Shown piece after piece: positions 25,629 to 35,516 of a stretch of DNA of 64,000 nt (positions are counted from its first letter, which is position 1; each line of letters opens with the position of its first letter). The stretch spans positions 1-64,000 of the forward strand of contig CAISEP010000016.1 of NCBI GenBank assembly GCA_903884425.1. Direction: 5' to 3'. The notes under the pieces are model-generated. The model did not search any database, was not told the origin of the DNA, and was given only the letters and a program-made list of their open reading frames with translations. A program made the translations under genes and the position numbers. The DNA comes from an uncultured Caulobacterales bacterium. GTDB lineage: Bacteria; Pseudomonadota; Alphaproteobacteria; Caulobacterales; Caulobacteraceae.

Positions 25629-26567
25629 TCAGCCCTTCAACCGGTCCCGCCAGGGGGTCAGGTCCCAGCCGGGAAAGCGCGTCTGGGCGCGGGCGAGGGT
25701 CGTCTCCGTCCAGAACGGGTCGCCGGGCGGCTGCACCCCCAGGCAGGCCAGCTGCTCCGGCGTGGCGACGTCGAAGACATTGGCCCAGGGCTTGGTGTGG
25801 TGGAACGGCCAGGCCATGAAGCCGATGCTGTCGTCCCCCGCCTTCTTGAAGCAGGCCATGAAGGCATAGCGGTGGCCGTTGGGAGCGGTGAGGTTCGTGC
25901 CCCGGTGATAGACGTCGGTGGTGTAGGCGATGGCCGTCCCCGCGGGGGCCGCGGCGGACCGGGACACGGCCTGCAGCCGCGCCTGCAGGTCGGCCTGGAA
26001 GGCGGGATCGGGATTGAGGGTCGCCTCCGGCCCGGCAATGGGGGCGCTGTCGCTCCGCCGCACATAGTGGGTGGCGCCGTGGGCATCGGTGACATCGGTG
26101 AAGTAGCAGAAGATGGTCACGGAGTTCTTCCGCGGGTCCTCCGACGGCACGGTCAGGGTGTGGTTGGCGAAGTCCGCGTGGAACGGCTGGTCATAGTCCG
26201 CATCGCCGGTGAACTTGGCCCAGGCCTGCCCCTGATAGAGGTGGACATGGTCGGTGCGCAGGGCGTCCCGGGCGAAGGCGATCAGGGCCGGGTGCAGGCC
26301 GATCAGGTTCAGGGCCCTGGAGCTGTGGAAGGGCAGGGCCTCGATCGACTTGAACTGGGAGGTGTGGAAGGCCCCGATCGAGCCGGGCTTCTTCCGGTCC
26401 AGGGACTGGTCCCACCCGGTCTCCCGTCCGAACACCGTGTCGAAGTCCGCGCGCACCGCGGCGCACTCCTCGGCGGTGAAGAGATCGCGCAGCAGGACGA
26501 CCCCCTCCCGGTCCCATTCCGCCAGATCCTCCGCCGTGTGCCGTGCCGTCATCCCGCGTCCCATCAT
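25629..26567 (-). CDS. Phytanoyl-CoA dioxygenase (PhyH) family protein
   Basis: A 312-residue Fe(II)/2-oxoglutarate oxygenase. The metal facial triad is visible as HADF (His130, Asp132) and a distal His in VYHRGTN; a downstream Arg in NGHRYAF fits 2-oxoglutarate binding. The reaction is hydroxylation of an unknown small molecule or lipid. Three in-frame ATG codons (26567, 26564, 26552) compete; ribosome-binding signals are weak at each, so the exact start is uncertain by five residues. It lies 76 bp downstream of the glucoamylase stop side and 5 bp before the esterase gene. Confidence 0.82.
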   Translation of the reverse strand: MMGRGMTARHTAEDLAEWDREGVVLLRDLFTAEECAAVRADFDTVFGRETGWDQSLDRKKPGSIGAFHTSQFKSIEALPFHSSRALNLIGLHPALIAFARDALRTDHVHLYQGQAWAKFTGDADYDQPFHADFANHTLTVPSEDPRKNSVTIFCYFTDVTDAHGATHYVRRSDSAPIAGPEATLNPDPAFQADLQARLQAVSRSAAAPAGTAIAYTTDVYHRGTNLTAPNGHRYAFMACFKKAGDDSIGFMAWPFHHTKPWANVFDVATPEQLACLGVQPPGDPFWTETTLARAQTRFPGWDLTPWRDRLKG

Positions 26568-26643
26568 CCTCGTCCCGTCGCCTGCCTACAGCCAACACGC
26601 CGGACCGGGGGATGGCAAGATCGCCCGCGCTTTCCGGCCCGGC

Positions 26644-29007
26644 CTATCGGGCATAGCGCTGCGCCACCAGGTCGTAGCCGTCCCACACCCGCCCGTCCGC
26701 CAGGGACCGCAGCAGCTTCACATATTCCGCATGCCCCCAGGCCAGGGGCGTGGCGGAATCCGTACCCTCCCCCGGCTTCGGGTCGTGGTGCAGGGCCACG
26801 CCGATCCCGTCATTCACCTGTTCCGGCAGCATGAGGCCCGGATTGGCGAAGCGCTCCATGCCCCGGACCCAGAGCTGGCGCAGGGCCTCGATCCGCGCCT
26901 CGCACGGGGGGCCCTGCAGGCTCGCCAGGGCCAGTTCGTAATGGCCCCGCTCCCCCGTCAGCAGGGGCCAGACCCGCCCGCGCTGGTGCGGCTCGTTCAC
27001 CCCGTTGCGCAGGAAGCCGTCCGCCGTGACCGTGTCCTCCCCATAGCCGTCATGGCCGTAGCGGCGAAAGCCCGGGGCCACGCCGTCCGGGCGCGGCAGG
27101 TCGTAGCGGACCCGCAGGTCGTCGTTCAGGCCCTGGTCGTCGATCACCTTCAGGCTCGAGACGATGTGCGGGTCATCGGCCCGGCGCACGCCGTAGCGCA
27201 CCAGCTCCAGGAAGCCCGCATCGACCATCCGGTCGGCGGCCAGATCGCCCAGGCCATTGTGCGCGGGCACGATGCCGGGATGATCGGCGTCCTCCGTCCC
27301 GTTGATGCGCAGATAATAGTGGCCGTCCCCCAGGGACCCGCGGGTGGTGAAGGTGCGGGGCTCCAGCGCCGCGGAATACCGGTCGGCCGCGGCGAGGTAG
27401 CGATCCGCCGAGGCCCCGTCCCCGGCCCGGCGGGCCACGTCGGCGGCGACGGTCAGGCCCGCGATTTCCGCCGCCATCGTGGAGGGGGAATAGCCCCCCT
27501 GCTCCTCCCACCGCTCCAGCTGGGTCGCGGGGGGATGGATCACCGTGCGGTTGTCCCCCAGCGCCACTGGCCCTCCGTCCACCAGGAAGTCCGCCGCCGG
27601 CTTCAGCATGCCGGGCCAGGCCGCCAGCAGGTCGGCCCCGGACAGCAGGCCCAGCCGGTTCAGCTTCCAGCCCAGCAGGATCGGCATGGCCGTCTGGTCG
27701 AGCTGGACGGCGAACCACTCCGCCTGGCCGTCCACATGGCTCTTCTGCTGGAACCAGCCCCCGGCGGCTGGAGGGTCCCCTCCGCCTGCGGGCACCTGCA
27801 CGGTCTTCAGATACCGAAACGCGGCCACCGGCGTCTGCCGGTCCCCAAGCGCCGCCAGGGCCATGGCGCATTCATAGAAGTCCCGCGGCCAGACCGCCTT
27901 GTAGCCCGTGGAGGGGCGCGAGGCCGTCAGCTCGTCGCCCCAGGGATTGGACAGGGAGGCGATCAGGGCACCGGGATGGGTCTTGTCCTCGTGCGCCTTC
28001 AGGACCAGGGCGCTGGCATAGGCGAGACGGCCGCCGTCGCCGCTTTCCCGCGCGATCCGGGGCAGGTCGCCCAGGGAGGCCAACCAGGTCTCCCAGCCCA
28101 CCTGCCCGGCCTGGCCGTTGTAATGGGCGAGCACGGGGGCATAGCCCTCCGCCAGGCTCGCCCGCGCCTGCCGGGTGGCATCCGCGGCGGAGGCACCGAA
28201 GCCGACGGCCAGGTCGTAGGACCGGGTCCGGCGGGTGGGCGGCGACAGGGCCGCCAATAACAGAATGGCTCCCGTCTCACGGCCGGTGGTGGACCAGGTC
28301 GGGGGCCTCTCCGGCGAACGGCGAAGGGTGGTCAGGCCGTCGGACACACCCAGGAACCCCACGGACGGATGGACGAACGCGCGGTGCCCCACCACCGACA
28401 GGGCCACCCCGGCTCCGGTGGCCTGCAGCGCCCGCACCGACGCCGTTCCTGCATTTCCCGGAGACACGTTGCCCAGATGCGGCTCCACCAGCAGCCAGGG
28501 GGTGACGGGGCCCTTCAGCGGTCGGACGATGACCCGCAGGACCAGCACGTCCCGGGACGGGTCGGTGAAGACGTGGGTCTCGATCTCCACATCCCCGTGC
28601 GGGTCGCGGGTGGTCAGCCGATAGGCCAGGGACAGGGGTCGTCCGGCGGCATCGGTGTCGAGATAGGCGACCTTGGTGGTGGCCCCGGGGGTCTCGCCCT
28701 GCACGAACAGGCCGTGGGCGGTGCGGACCGCCAGGCGCAGGTCCTTCAGCTGGGCCTCGTGGATCAGGCCGTACATGGTCTCGGTGACATGTCCTCCGCC
28801 CACGGAGAACCAGACCCGGGACCGGGGCCGGTCGGCGGAATAGGGCTGGTAGGCGGTGCCGATGCCGGTCTTGCCGGAAGGCTCCCAGGTCCCCGTCCGG
28901 CCCGGGGCACCGGGGGCGACACGCTCCGCGGCCCGGGCTGGTCCGCCGATGGTCGGCACCAGGGCCAGAAAAAGGGCCAGCGCCGGGCCGATCATGTGTG
29001 CGCGCAT
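26644..29007 (-). CDS. GH15 glucoamylase (glucan 1,4-alpha-glucosidase), exported
   Basis: A 787-residue enzyme that releases glucose from the ends of alpha-glucans. After a signal peptide (residues 1-26) comes the large N-terminal beta-sandwich domain of prokaryotic glucoamylases, then the (alpha/alpha)6 barrel. Conserved pieces are VWPRDFYECAMAL, the WEEQGGYSPSTMAAE segment that should hold the general acid, and the MLPEQV segment that should hold the general base, plus LLTGERGHYEL. ATG 29007 has AGGAA eight bases upstream; the longer frame to 29073 lacks one. Outside the cell or in the periplasm it would act on starch-like oligosaccharides. Confidence 0.9.
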   Translation of the reverse strand: MRAHMIGPALALFLALVPTIGGPARAAERVAPGAPGRTGTWEPSGKTGIGTAYQPYSADRPRSRVWFSVGGGHVTETMYGLIHEAQLKDLRLAVRTAHGLFVQGETPGATTKVAYLDTDAAGRPLSLAYRLTTRDPHGDVEIETHVFTDPSRDVLVLRVIVRPLKGPVTPWLLVEPHLGNVSPGNAGTASVRALQATGAGVALSVVGHRAFVHPSVGFLGVSDGLTTLRRSPERPPTWSTTGRETGAILLLAALSPPTRRTRSYDLAVGFGASAADATRQARASLAEGYAPVLAHYNGQAGQVGWETWLASLGDLPRIARESGDGGRLAYASALVLKAHEDKTHPGALIASLSNPWGDELTASRPSTGYKAVWPRDFYECAMALAALGDRQTPVAAFRYLKTVQVPAGGGDPPAAGGWFQQKSHVDGQAEWFAVQLDQTAMPILLGWKLNRLGLLSGADLLAAWPGMLKPAADFLVDGGPVALGDNRTVIHPPATQLERWEEQGGYSPSTMAAEIAGLTVAADVARRAGDGASADRYLAAADRYSAALEPRTFTTRGSLGDGHYYLRINGTEDADHPGIVPAHNGLGDLAADRMVDAGFLELVRYGVRRADDPHIVSSLKVIDDQGLNDDLRVRYDLPRPDGVAPGFRRYGHDGYGEDTVTADGFLRNGVNEPHQRGRVWPLLTGERGHYELALASLQGPPCEARIEALRQLWVRGMERFANPGLMLPEQVNDGIGVALHHDPKPGEGTDSATPLAWGHAEYVKLLRSLADGRVWDGYDLVAQRYAR

Positions 29008-29228
29008 CTGGTGGTTCCTGCCTGCCGTCCTCGGCCTCCCGTCGATTGCGGCGCAGAATGCCATCGATTGCAAGACCTGAATGAGGTTGTGCCTGGGTCG
29101 GTCCCGGTGGACGCCGCAGATGCCGTAGCAATTGCCTTTGCCCGCGCGACCCTCTTTACTGGGGCGCGACGTCCCGCAGACCGGCCGACACGGAGATCGG
29201 CCGTCCTGGACCGTCGGGGAGGCATGAC

Positions 29229-31163
29229 ATGAGCGGAATTTCGCGATCGACCCTGCTGGCGGGCGCAGCCCTGCTGGCCCTCGCCCTGGCGGGCTGCAGC
29301 CGGAGCGGCGACAAGGCCGCGGCCCTGCACGCCCCGGTCCTGGCGGACACCGCCGTCGCCGCCGTCCCGGAAAATGCCTTTCCCGACCAGGTCTACTGGG
29401 GGGACACCCACCTCCACACCATGAATTCCACAGATGCCATCCTGTTCGGCTCGCGCCTGACGCCGGAGGATGCCCTGCGCTTCGCCCGGGGGGAGAAGGT
29501 GCGCTCCTCCAGCGGTGTCGAGGCCCAGCTGGAGCGTCCGCTGGACTTCCTGGTGGTGTCCGACCACTCCGAGGGCATCGGCACCGGGCGGGAGCTGTTC
29601 AACGGCAACCCCGCCTTCATGGCCGATCCGACCCTGAAGCGCTGGCACGACCTGATGCTGGGCTCAAACACCGACCAGGAGACCGCGGCCCGGGAACTGA
29701 TCGGGGCCTTCACCCACCAGAAGCTGCCCGCGCCGCTGATGAACCTGGGCAATCTGGTGCGGATCACCTCCTCCACCTGGGAGCAGCAGCTGGCGACGGT
29801 GGAGCGCTACAACACGCCGGGCAAGTTCACCGCCTTCATCGGCTATGAATACACCTCCACCCCCAAGGGCAACAATCTGCACCGGATCGTCATCTTCCGC
29901 GACGGGGCGGACAAGGTGGGCAAGATCCAGCCCTTCTCTTCCATCTCCAGCCCCAATCCGGAGAAGCTCTGGGCCTTCCTGTCCAATTACGAGCAGACCA
30001 CCGGCGGCAAGGTGCTGGCCATCCCGCACAACGGGGACCTGTCCAACGGTCTGATGTTCGCCCTCACCGACTTCGAGGGCGCGCCCATGACCGGCGACTA
30101 CGCCAAGCGCCGCGCCCGGTGGGAGCCCCTGACCGAAGTCACCCAGATCAAGGGCGACAGCGAGAGCCATCCCTACCTGTCCCCCGACGACGAGTTCGCC
30201 GACTTCGGCAAGGCGGGCTTCGACCAGGGCAATCTCGACCTGTCCACCCGCAAGACCAAGGACATGCTGGCCGGGGACTATGCCCGGGAAGCCCTGAAGC
30301 GCGGCCTGATGCTGCAGCAGAAGCTGGGCACCAATCCCTTCAAGTTCGGCATGATCGGCGCCACGGACAGCCACACGGCCCTGTCCTCGGCGGGGGAGAA
30401 GGGCTTCATGGGCGATGACGCCAGCGTCGAACCCGGTGCCGCCCGCGCCAGCCACGTCCAGACCAATGCCGAAAGCGGGCTGGAGCGCACCGGCTGGCAG
30501 TTCCTGTCCGGCGGCTATACCGCCGTCTGGGCCACGGCCAATACCCGCGGCGCCATCTGGGACGGGATGATGCGCAAGGAGGTGTACGGCACCACCGGCA
30601 CCCGGCTGAAGCTGCGCCTGTTCGGCGGCTGGGACTTCGGGGCCAAGGACCTGAAGGGCAACTTCGTGCAGGCGGGCTACAGCCGCGGCGTGCCCATGGG
30701 CGGCGACCTGCCGGCGGCCAAGCACAAGGGCCCGCCGACCCTGATGGTCAATGTGCTGAAGGATCCCCTGGGGGCCAATCTCGACCGGATCCAGGTCGTC
30801 AAGGGCTGGGTGGACAAGGACGGCCAGACCCACGAGCACGTCTACAACGCCGCCTGGAGCGACCCGGACAAGCGCAGGCTGGACGCGAAGGGCAAGCTGC
30901 CCCCCGTGGGCGACACGGTGGACCTGGCCCATGCCACCTATGCCAACACCATCGGCGCGGCCCAGCTGTCCACGGTCTGGAAGGACCCGGACTTCGACCC
31001 CTCCGTGCGGGCCTTCTACTATGTCCGCGCCCTGGAGATCCCCACCCCGCGCTGGCCCGTCTATGACGCCGTGCGCTATGGGGCCAAGCTGCCGGCGGAC
31101 GCCCGGCTGAAGGACCAGCAGCGGGGCTATTCCTCGCCCATCTGGTACGACCCGAAGGGCTGA
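29229..31163 (+). CDS. DUF3604 lipoprotein
   Basis: A 644-residue protein with a lipoprotein signal ending in LAGC (Cys about residue 22), so the mature form is anchored to a membrane. The body is DUF3604, a PHP-like metal-dependent domain: WGDTHLHT with its HxH pair near residue 60, VVSDHSEG, FIGYEYTS, AIPHNGDLS and ATDSHTAL are spaced as in phosphoesterase barrels. The domain is common in environmental bacteria but lacks a known reaction. It is first in a tight operon: two bases separate its stop from the PpiC-like gene, which in turn overlaps the HupE-like gene. The start is ATG 29229 at the signal peptide. Confidence 0.85.
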   Translation: MSGISRSTLLAGAALLALALAGCSRSGDKAAALHAPVLADTAVAAVPENAFPDQVYWGDTHLHTMNSTDAILFGSRLTPEDALRFARGEKVRSSSGVEAQLERPLDFLVVSDHSEGIGTGRELFNGNPAFMADPTLKRWHDLMLGSNTDQETAARELIGAFTHQKLPAPLMNLGNLVRITSSTWEQQLATVERYNTPGKFTAFIGYEYTSTPKGNNLHRIVIFRDGADKVGKIQPFSSISSPNPEKLWAFLSNYEQTTGGKVLAIPHNGDLSNGLMFALTDFEGAPMTGDYAKRRARWEPLTEVTQIKGDSESHPYLSPDDEFADFGKAGFDQGNLDLSTRKTKDMLAGDYAREALKRGLMLQQKLGTNPFKFGMIGATDSHTALSSAGEKGFMGDDASVEPGAARASHVQTNAESGLERTGWQFLSGGYTAVWATANTRGAIWDGMMRKEVYGTTGTRLKLRLFGGWDFGAKDLKGNFVQAGYSRGVPMGGDLPAAKHKGPPTLMVNVLKDPLGANLDRIQVVKGWVDKDGQTHEHVYNAAWSDPDKRRLDAKGKLPPVGDTVDLAHATYANTIGAAQLSTVWKDPDFDPSVRAFYYVRALEIPTPRWPVYDAVRYGAKLPADARLKDQQRGYSSPIWYDPKG

Positions 31164-31165
31164 GC

Positions 31166-32038
31166 ATGTCCGAGATGCCGGGCCTCGACCTGACGCGGCT
31201 GCGCGCCCGGGCCGTGGCCGTGCTGCGCGAGCCGTTCCTGCACTTCGTCGTGCTGGGCCTCCTGATCTTTGCCTTCAACGCCTGGCGCGGGGCCATCGGC
31301 GACCCGGCGGACCGTCGCATCGTCGTCAGCCAGGCCGAGGTCCAGCGCCTGGTCGGCCAGTGGATGCAGACCTGGCGGCGACCACCGACGCCGGGCGAGG
31401 TGGACGCCCTCATCCGCGACCATGTGAAGGAGGAGGTTTATTACCGGGAGGCCCTGCATCTGGGCCTCGACCGCAATGACGAGGTGGTCCGCCGCCGGAT
31501 GCGGGCCAAGATGGAGTTCCTGGCCGTCTCCCAGCTGGAGCAGCAGACCCCCGCCGACGCCACCCTGCAGGCCTGGCTGGACAGCCACTCGGCCCAGTAT
31601 GCGCAAGGCGCCCGCTACAGCCTCGACCAGGTCTATGTGACCGCCCGGCCGGGGGATGCGGCGGCGGAGGCGCGGGCAAAGGCGATCCTGCGGCGACTGC
31701 AGGGCGGGGCGGACTGGCACCGGGCCGGGGACCCGCTGGACGCCCCGGCACATGTGGAGGGGGCTGATGCCGCGGCCCTTTCGGCCACCTTCGGTCCGGA
31801 GTTCGCCGGCGCGGTGGCCGCCCTGCCCGTCGGTTCCTGGGCGGGACCCGTGCGCTCCGGCCTCGGCCTGCATCTGGTCCGCCTGCGCCGGGTCCTGCCC
31901 GGCCATCCGCCGAAGCTCGCCGAGGTCCGCCAGACGGTGGAGAATGACTGGCGCGCCGCCACCCTCGCCCGGCGGGAGGCGGAGGGCTATCAGGCCCTGC
32001 TGAACGCCTATGACGTGCGGATCGAAAAGCCGAAATGA
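31166..32038 (+). CDS. Membrane-anchored PpiC-type peptidyl-prolyl isomerase
   Basis: A 290-residue protein with a short cytoplasmic start, one membrane helix (about residues 25-43, FLHFVVLGLLIFAF) and a periplasmic SurA/PpiC-like region: an N-terminal helical chaperone part (VDALIRDHVKEEVYYREAL) and a parvulin domain ending in VRLRRVLPGHPPKLAEVR. It resembles the isomerases found with DUF3604 genes in marine and soil bacteria, probably folding that lipoprotein or the partner membrane protein. ATGA overlap with the next gene (32035-32038) shows translational coupling. Confidence 0.85.
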   Translation: MSEMPGLDLTRLRARAVAVLREPFLHFVVLGLLIFAFNAWRGAIGDPADRRIVVSQAEVQRLVGQWMQTWRRPPTPGEVDALIRDHVKEEVYYREALHLGLDRNDEVVRRRMRAKMEFLAVSQLEQQTPADATLQAWLDSHSAQYAQGARYSLDQVYVTARPGDAAAEARAKAILRRLQGGADWHRAGDPLDAPAHVEGADAAALSATFGPEFAGAVAALPVGSWAGPVRSGLGLHLVRLRRVLPGHPPKLAEVRQTVENDWRAATLARREAEGYQALLNAYDVRIEKPK

Positions 32039-33039
32039 TCCGCCGCCGACACGCGGGCCTCCTCGCCCTGGTCCTCCTCCTCGTGCTGGGGATGCTGGGC
32101 CGCGCGCCTGTCGCTGCGGCGGACGAGCTGAAGCCCGGCTATCTGGAACTGACCCAGACCACGCCCACCACCTGGCGGCTGGTGTGGAAGGCCCCCCTGA
32201 AGGCGGGACTGGCCGGCGTGGCGACACCGGACCTGCCGCCGGACTGCGTCATCTCCGCCCCGCACAGCGCCCTGGTGGGCGTGGTGGTGGCCACGGAGGA
32301 GACGGTCACCTGCGCCCGTCCCCTCACGGGCCGGGAAATCGGCCTCGCCGGTCTGGAAACCACCGTGTCCGACGTGCTGGTGCGGATCGCGCCCCTGGGC
32401 CAGCCCGTCCAGGCCGCGCGCCTGACGGCGGCCGAGACCCATGTGACCGTGCGGGCGAAGCCGGACCGGCTGAACGTGGCCCGCACCTATTTCGTGCTGG
32501 GGGTGGAGCACATCCTCACCGGCTATGACCACCTGCTGTTCGTGGTGTCCCTGGTCCTGCTGCTGCGCACCGGGTGGCGGATCGCCAAGACGGTCACCAG
32601 CTTCACCCTCGCCCACTCCATCACGCTGGCCGGGGCGTCCCTGGGGTTCCTGGGCCTGCCCCGGGCCCCGGTGGAGAGCACCATTGCGCTCTCCATCATC
32701 TTCCTGGCGGTGGAGATCGTGAAGTCCGACGGCGTCCACCTGCGCTGGTCGGAACGCTATCCCTGGGCGGTGGCCTTCGGCTTCGGCCTGCTGCACGGCT
32801 TCGGCTTTGCCGGGGCCCTGGCGGAGATCGGCCTGCCCCAGGGCGAGACCCCGGCGGCCCTCTTGACCTTCAACCTGGGGGTGGAGGCGGGCCAGCTGAT
32901 CATCGTCGCCGTGACGCTGGGCGTGGTCGCCGCCGTCCGCCGCCTGGCCCCGCAGCAGGTCGGCCGGGCGACCCTTGCGGCGGCCTATGTGATCGGCGGC
33001 CTGTCCAGCGCCTGGTTCATCGCAAGGACCTTCGTCTAG
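32035..33039 (+). CDS. HupE/UreJ family membrane protein
   Basis: A 334-residue protein with a signal peptide (residues 1-27), a periplasmic beta-rich domain of about 130 residues and a C-terminal block of six or seven membrane helices. The HupE signature HILTGYDHLLFV, then FTLAHSITL and LLHGFGFAGAL, place it in the HupE/UreJ family, whose members include metal (nickel, cobalt) permeases. No urease or hydrogenase genes are near, so the transported ion is not known; the operon with DUF3604 and PpiC suggests that metal delivery to the DUF3604 enzyme is possible. This is inference. Confidence 0.85.
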   Translation: MIRRRHAGLLALVLLLVLGMLGRAPVAAADELKPGYLELTQTTPTTWRLVWKAPLKAGLAGVATPDLPPDCVISAPHSALVGVVVATEETVTCARPLTGREIGLAGLETTVSDVLVRIAPLGQPVQAARLTAAETHVTVRAKPDRLNVARTYFVLGVEHILTGYDHLLFVVSLVLLLRTGWRIAKTVTSFTLAHSITLAGASLGFLGLPRAPVESTIALSIIFLAVEIVKSDGVHLRWSERYPWAVAFGFGLLHGFGFAGALAEIGLPQGETPAALLTFNLGVEAGQLIIVAVTLGVVAAVRRLAPQQVGRATLAAAYVIGGLSSAWFIARTFV

Positions 33040-33095
33040 ACCCCCAGACCCGGGGCCGGAGCCCTGGACGCCAGAGGCGCAAGGGGCGGCGCGGC

Positions 33096-34220
33096 TCAGC
33101 GGGGATGCAGCGTCAGCTTCTGGACCCGCCAGTTCAGCAGCTCGGCCACCAGCAGCTCGTTCTCCGAGGGGCAGGCCAGTTCGTGGATCCAGCCGAACTG
33201 CTTGAGCTGCTTGCCCGAGCCCCCGAGCCAGCCCAGCACCCGGCCGTCGAGGTCGAGCTTGTAGATCCGACCCGGATAGGCATCAGAGACGTAGAGATAC
33301 TGGGTCGGACCGGGGGTGATGCACAGGGTCCAGGGGGCCCCGGGCTCCATGGTGCGGCTGGCCCCGCCATATCCCCCCGTCTCGCCGACCTGCGGCTTGA
33401 ACCCGATCGCCGCCGGGGCGTCCGCGGGTGCCGGGACGTTGATCGTCAGGATCTTCAGCAGCTTTCCCGCCGTGTCGAAGACCTGGATCCGACCATTGCC
33501 CCGGTCGGCCACATAGATGCGATCCTGGCGGTCGATGGCGATGGAGTGCAGGGTGTTGAACTGGCCCGGTCCCGATCCCGGCTCCCCGAAATGGCCAAGC
33601 CACTGCCCGTCGGGACTGATCTTCGCCACCCGGGAATTGATGTAGCCGTCGCTGATATAGGTGTTGCCGGCGCTGTCCCAGGCCATGTCCGTCACCTGGC
33701 GGAACATGCCGGGGACCGGCGGCAGGGGCGGCTTCGGATGCTCCAGCGGATGGGCGCTCTCGTCCGAGGCTTCGGGCTTGCGGCCGAAGACCCAGGTCAC
33801 ACGCCCCTGGGGATCGAAGCGGATGACCATGTCCGACCCCTTGTCCGCGGCCCAGAGATTGCCCTTCGGGTCGTACCGGACGGAATGGGCGAAGCTCCAG
33901 GCATAGAGGTTGTGCCCGATCTCCCGCAGGAACCGGCCGTCAGGGCCGAACTCCAGCAGCTGGGCGGCCCCGGCGCCATAGGCCGGACCCGTGGAATTCC
34001 CGCGGGAGAAGACGGCGATCCGGCCCGCAGGCCCGACGGCAATCCCGGCCACTTCCCCGAGATAGAGGTCCGGTGGCAGCTTCAGGAAGTTCGCCTCCGA
34101 ATCGAACGGGATTTCCGGCGGCAGCACCCCGGGCCGGGCGGCCGTCGTGTCCGCCTTCGCCGACAGCCCGGAGGAGGCAAGGACGGCGAGGAGAAGGCCG
34201 AAGCGAACCAGGTGTCTCAT
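33096..34220 (-). CDS. Exported NHL-repeat beta-propeller protein
   Basis: A 374-residue protein with a signal peptide (residues 1-24) and about six NHL-type blades, for example SVRYDPKGNLWAADKGSDMVIRFDPQG and SIAIDRQDRIYVADRGNGRIQVFDTAG. It fits the bacterial family related to peptidyl-alpha-hydroxyglycine alpha-amidating lyase; whether it keeps lyase activity is not visible, and a binding role is equally possible. It is 158 bp downstream of the alcohol dehydrogenase on the same strand, after the polysaccharide locus, and converges on the HupE operon. Confidence 0.82.
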   Translation of the reverse strand: MRHLVRFGLLLAVLASSGLSAKADTTAARPGVLPPEIPFDSEANFLKLPPDLYLGEVAGIAVGPAGRIAVFSRGNSTGPAYGAGAAQLLEFGPDGRFLREIGHNLYAWSFAHSVRYDPKGNLWAADKGSDMVIRFDPQGRVTWVFGRKPEASDESAHPLEHPKPPLPPVPGMFRQVTDMAWDSAGNTYISDGYINSRVAKISPDGQWLGHFGEPGSGPGQFNTLHSIAIDRQDRIYVADRGNGRIQVFDTAGKLLKILTINVPAPADAPAAIGFKPQVGETGGYGGASRTMEPGAPWTLCITPGPTQYLYVSDAYPGRIYKLDLDGRVLGWLGGSGKQLKQFGWIHELACPSENELLVAELLNWRVQKLTLHPR

Positions 34221-34378
34221 CCGTCATTCCTGTCTGGCGATGTCTGTTGTCCGTCAGTCCACCGTGAGTCGCCGGGCGACACCACGTCCGGCGGGACGGC
34301 CGGGGAACACCGCCAGTGTCCTCAGGGCACCGCCGCGGCGGACCGGCGGGCCTCCGCCGCCTTGGCGGCCTGACCGCC

Positions 34379-35482
34379 TCAGGGCGAGATGACAAGCACG
34401 GCCTTGACGCACTCGCCCCGGTGCTGGGCGGCGATGGCCTGGTTGATCTCGGCGAGCGGATAGGTGGTCACCAGCCGGTCGATGGGCAGGCGACCGGCCC
34501 GGTAGTGGTCCATCAGCTCCGGCAGGAAGACATCCGGGTCGCTGTCCCCCTCGATGATGCCCTTGATCGTGTGGCCGAAGGTGACCAGCAGATTGACCTC
34601 GCCCGGGACCGGCGTGCCAGGGGCCGACACCCCCACAATGCCCAGCACCCCCTTGGAGGCCAGCGCCGACAGGCTGGCCGACTGCACGGCGGGCAGGCCC
34701 GTGGTGTCGAAGGCATGGTCCACCCCCTGGGGCAGGATCGCCCGCACGGCGGCGGCGAGATCGGGGGTCTCCACCGGATCGATCACGTGGGTCGCCCCCA
34801 GCTCCAGGGCCAGGGCCCGGCGGCTGGCATGGGGCTCCACCAGGATGACCGTGGCGCAGCCCTGCAGCTTGGCACCCATCACCGCGCTCAGGCCCACGGG
34901 CCCGCCGCCGGTGACCAGCAGGCTGGACCCCGCCTCGCAGGCCAGCGACCGCATCACCCCGCCCGCGCCCGTCTGCACCCCGCAGCCCAGGGTGCACATC
35001 AGCTCCAGCGGCAGGTCGTCCGGTACCTTCACCAGGTTGCGTTCATAGGTGATGGCGTGGCTGGCGAAGCTCGACTGGCCGAAGAAGTTGCTCGACACCC
35101 GCGCCCCATGGTCGGTCAGGGTGGTGGTGCCGTCCGGACGCATGCCGGCATAGTTCAGAAGGGGCATGGTCTGGCAGTAGGCCGCGTCCCCCGCATCGCA
35201 GCGATGGCAGTGGCCGCAGGAGCGGAAGGTGATGATCACCCGGTCCCCCGGCGCGACCTTGGTGACCTCGCTGCCCACCGCCGTGACCACCCCTGCCCCC
35301 TCGTGGCCCAGCACCGCGGGGGCCGCGATCGCGCCAGCATCCCGGAACACCAGGTCCGTGTGGCACAGGCCCACTGCGCGGATCGCCACCACCACCTCGT
35401 CCGGGCGAGGGGCTTCCAGGGTCAGGTTCCTGAGCTCGAACGGCTGGCCCGGCCCGACGGCGACGGCAGCGAGGATGTCCAT
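34379..35482 (-). CDS. Zinc-dependent alcohol dehydrogenase (aryl-alcohol type)
   Basis: A 367-residue medium-chain dehydrogenase. Catalytic zinc ligands Cys (GLCHTD), His-Glu (GHEGAG) and Cys (LGCGVQTG) and the four structural zinc cysteines (CGHCHRC...C) are intact. The NAD-binding GGGPVGLSAV follows. It most resembles aryl-alcohol (benzyl alcohol) dehydrogenases. ATG 35482 lies 34 bp after the MFS stop on the same strand, so it is probably the last gene of the polysaccharide operon, where it may reduce or oxidise a sugar- or aglycone-derived alcohol; that link is inference. Confidence 0.87.
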   Translation of the reverse strand: MDILAAVAVGPGQPFELRNLTLEAPRPDEVVVAIRAVGLCHTDLVFRDAGAIAAPAVLGHEGAGVVTAVGSEVTKVAPGDRVIITFRSCGHCHRCDAGDAAYCQTMPLLNYAGMRPDGTTTLTDHGARVSSNFFGQSSFASHAITYERNLVKVPDDLPLELMCTLGCGVQTGAGGVMRSLACEAGSSLLVTGGGPVGLSAVMGAKLQGCATVILVEPHASRRALALELGATHVIDPVETPDLAAAVRAILPQGVDHAFDTTGLPAVQSASLSALASKGVLGIVGVSAPGTPVPGEVNLLVTFGHTIKGIIEGDSDPDVFLPELMDHYRAGRLPIDRLVTTYPLAEINQAIAAQHRGECVKAVLVISP

Positions 35483-35516
35483 GGGCGAAGGTCTCCTGGG
35501 TTCGGATGCATCGGGC

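Noticed and set aside
34356-34369. GCCGCC-TT-GGCGGC palindrome as a terminator
   Set aside because: A 2-nt loop is too small and there is no T run; it is probably chance in GC-rich DNA.
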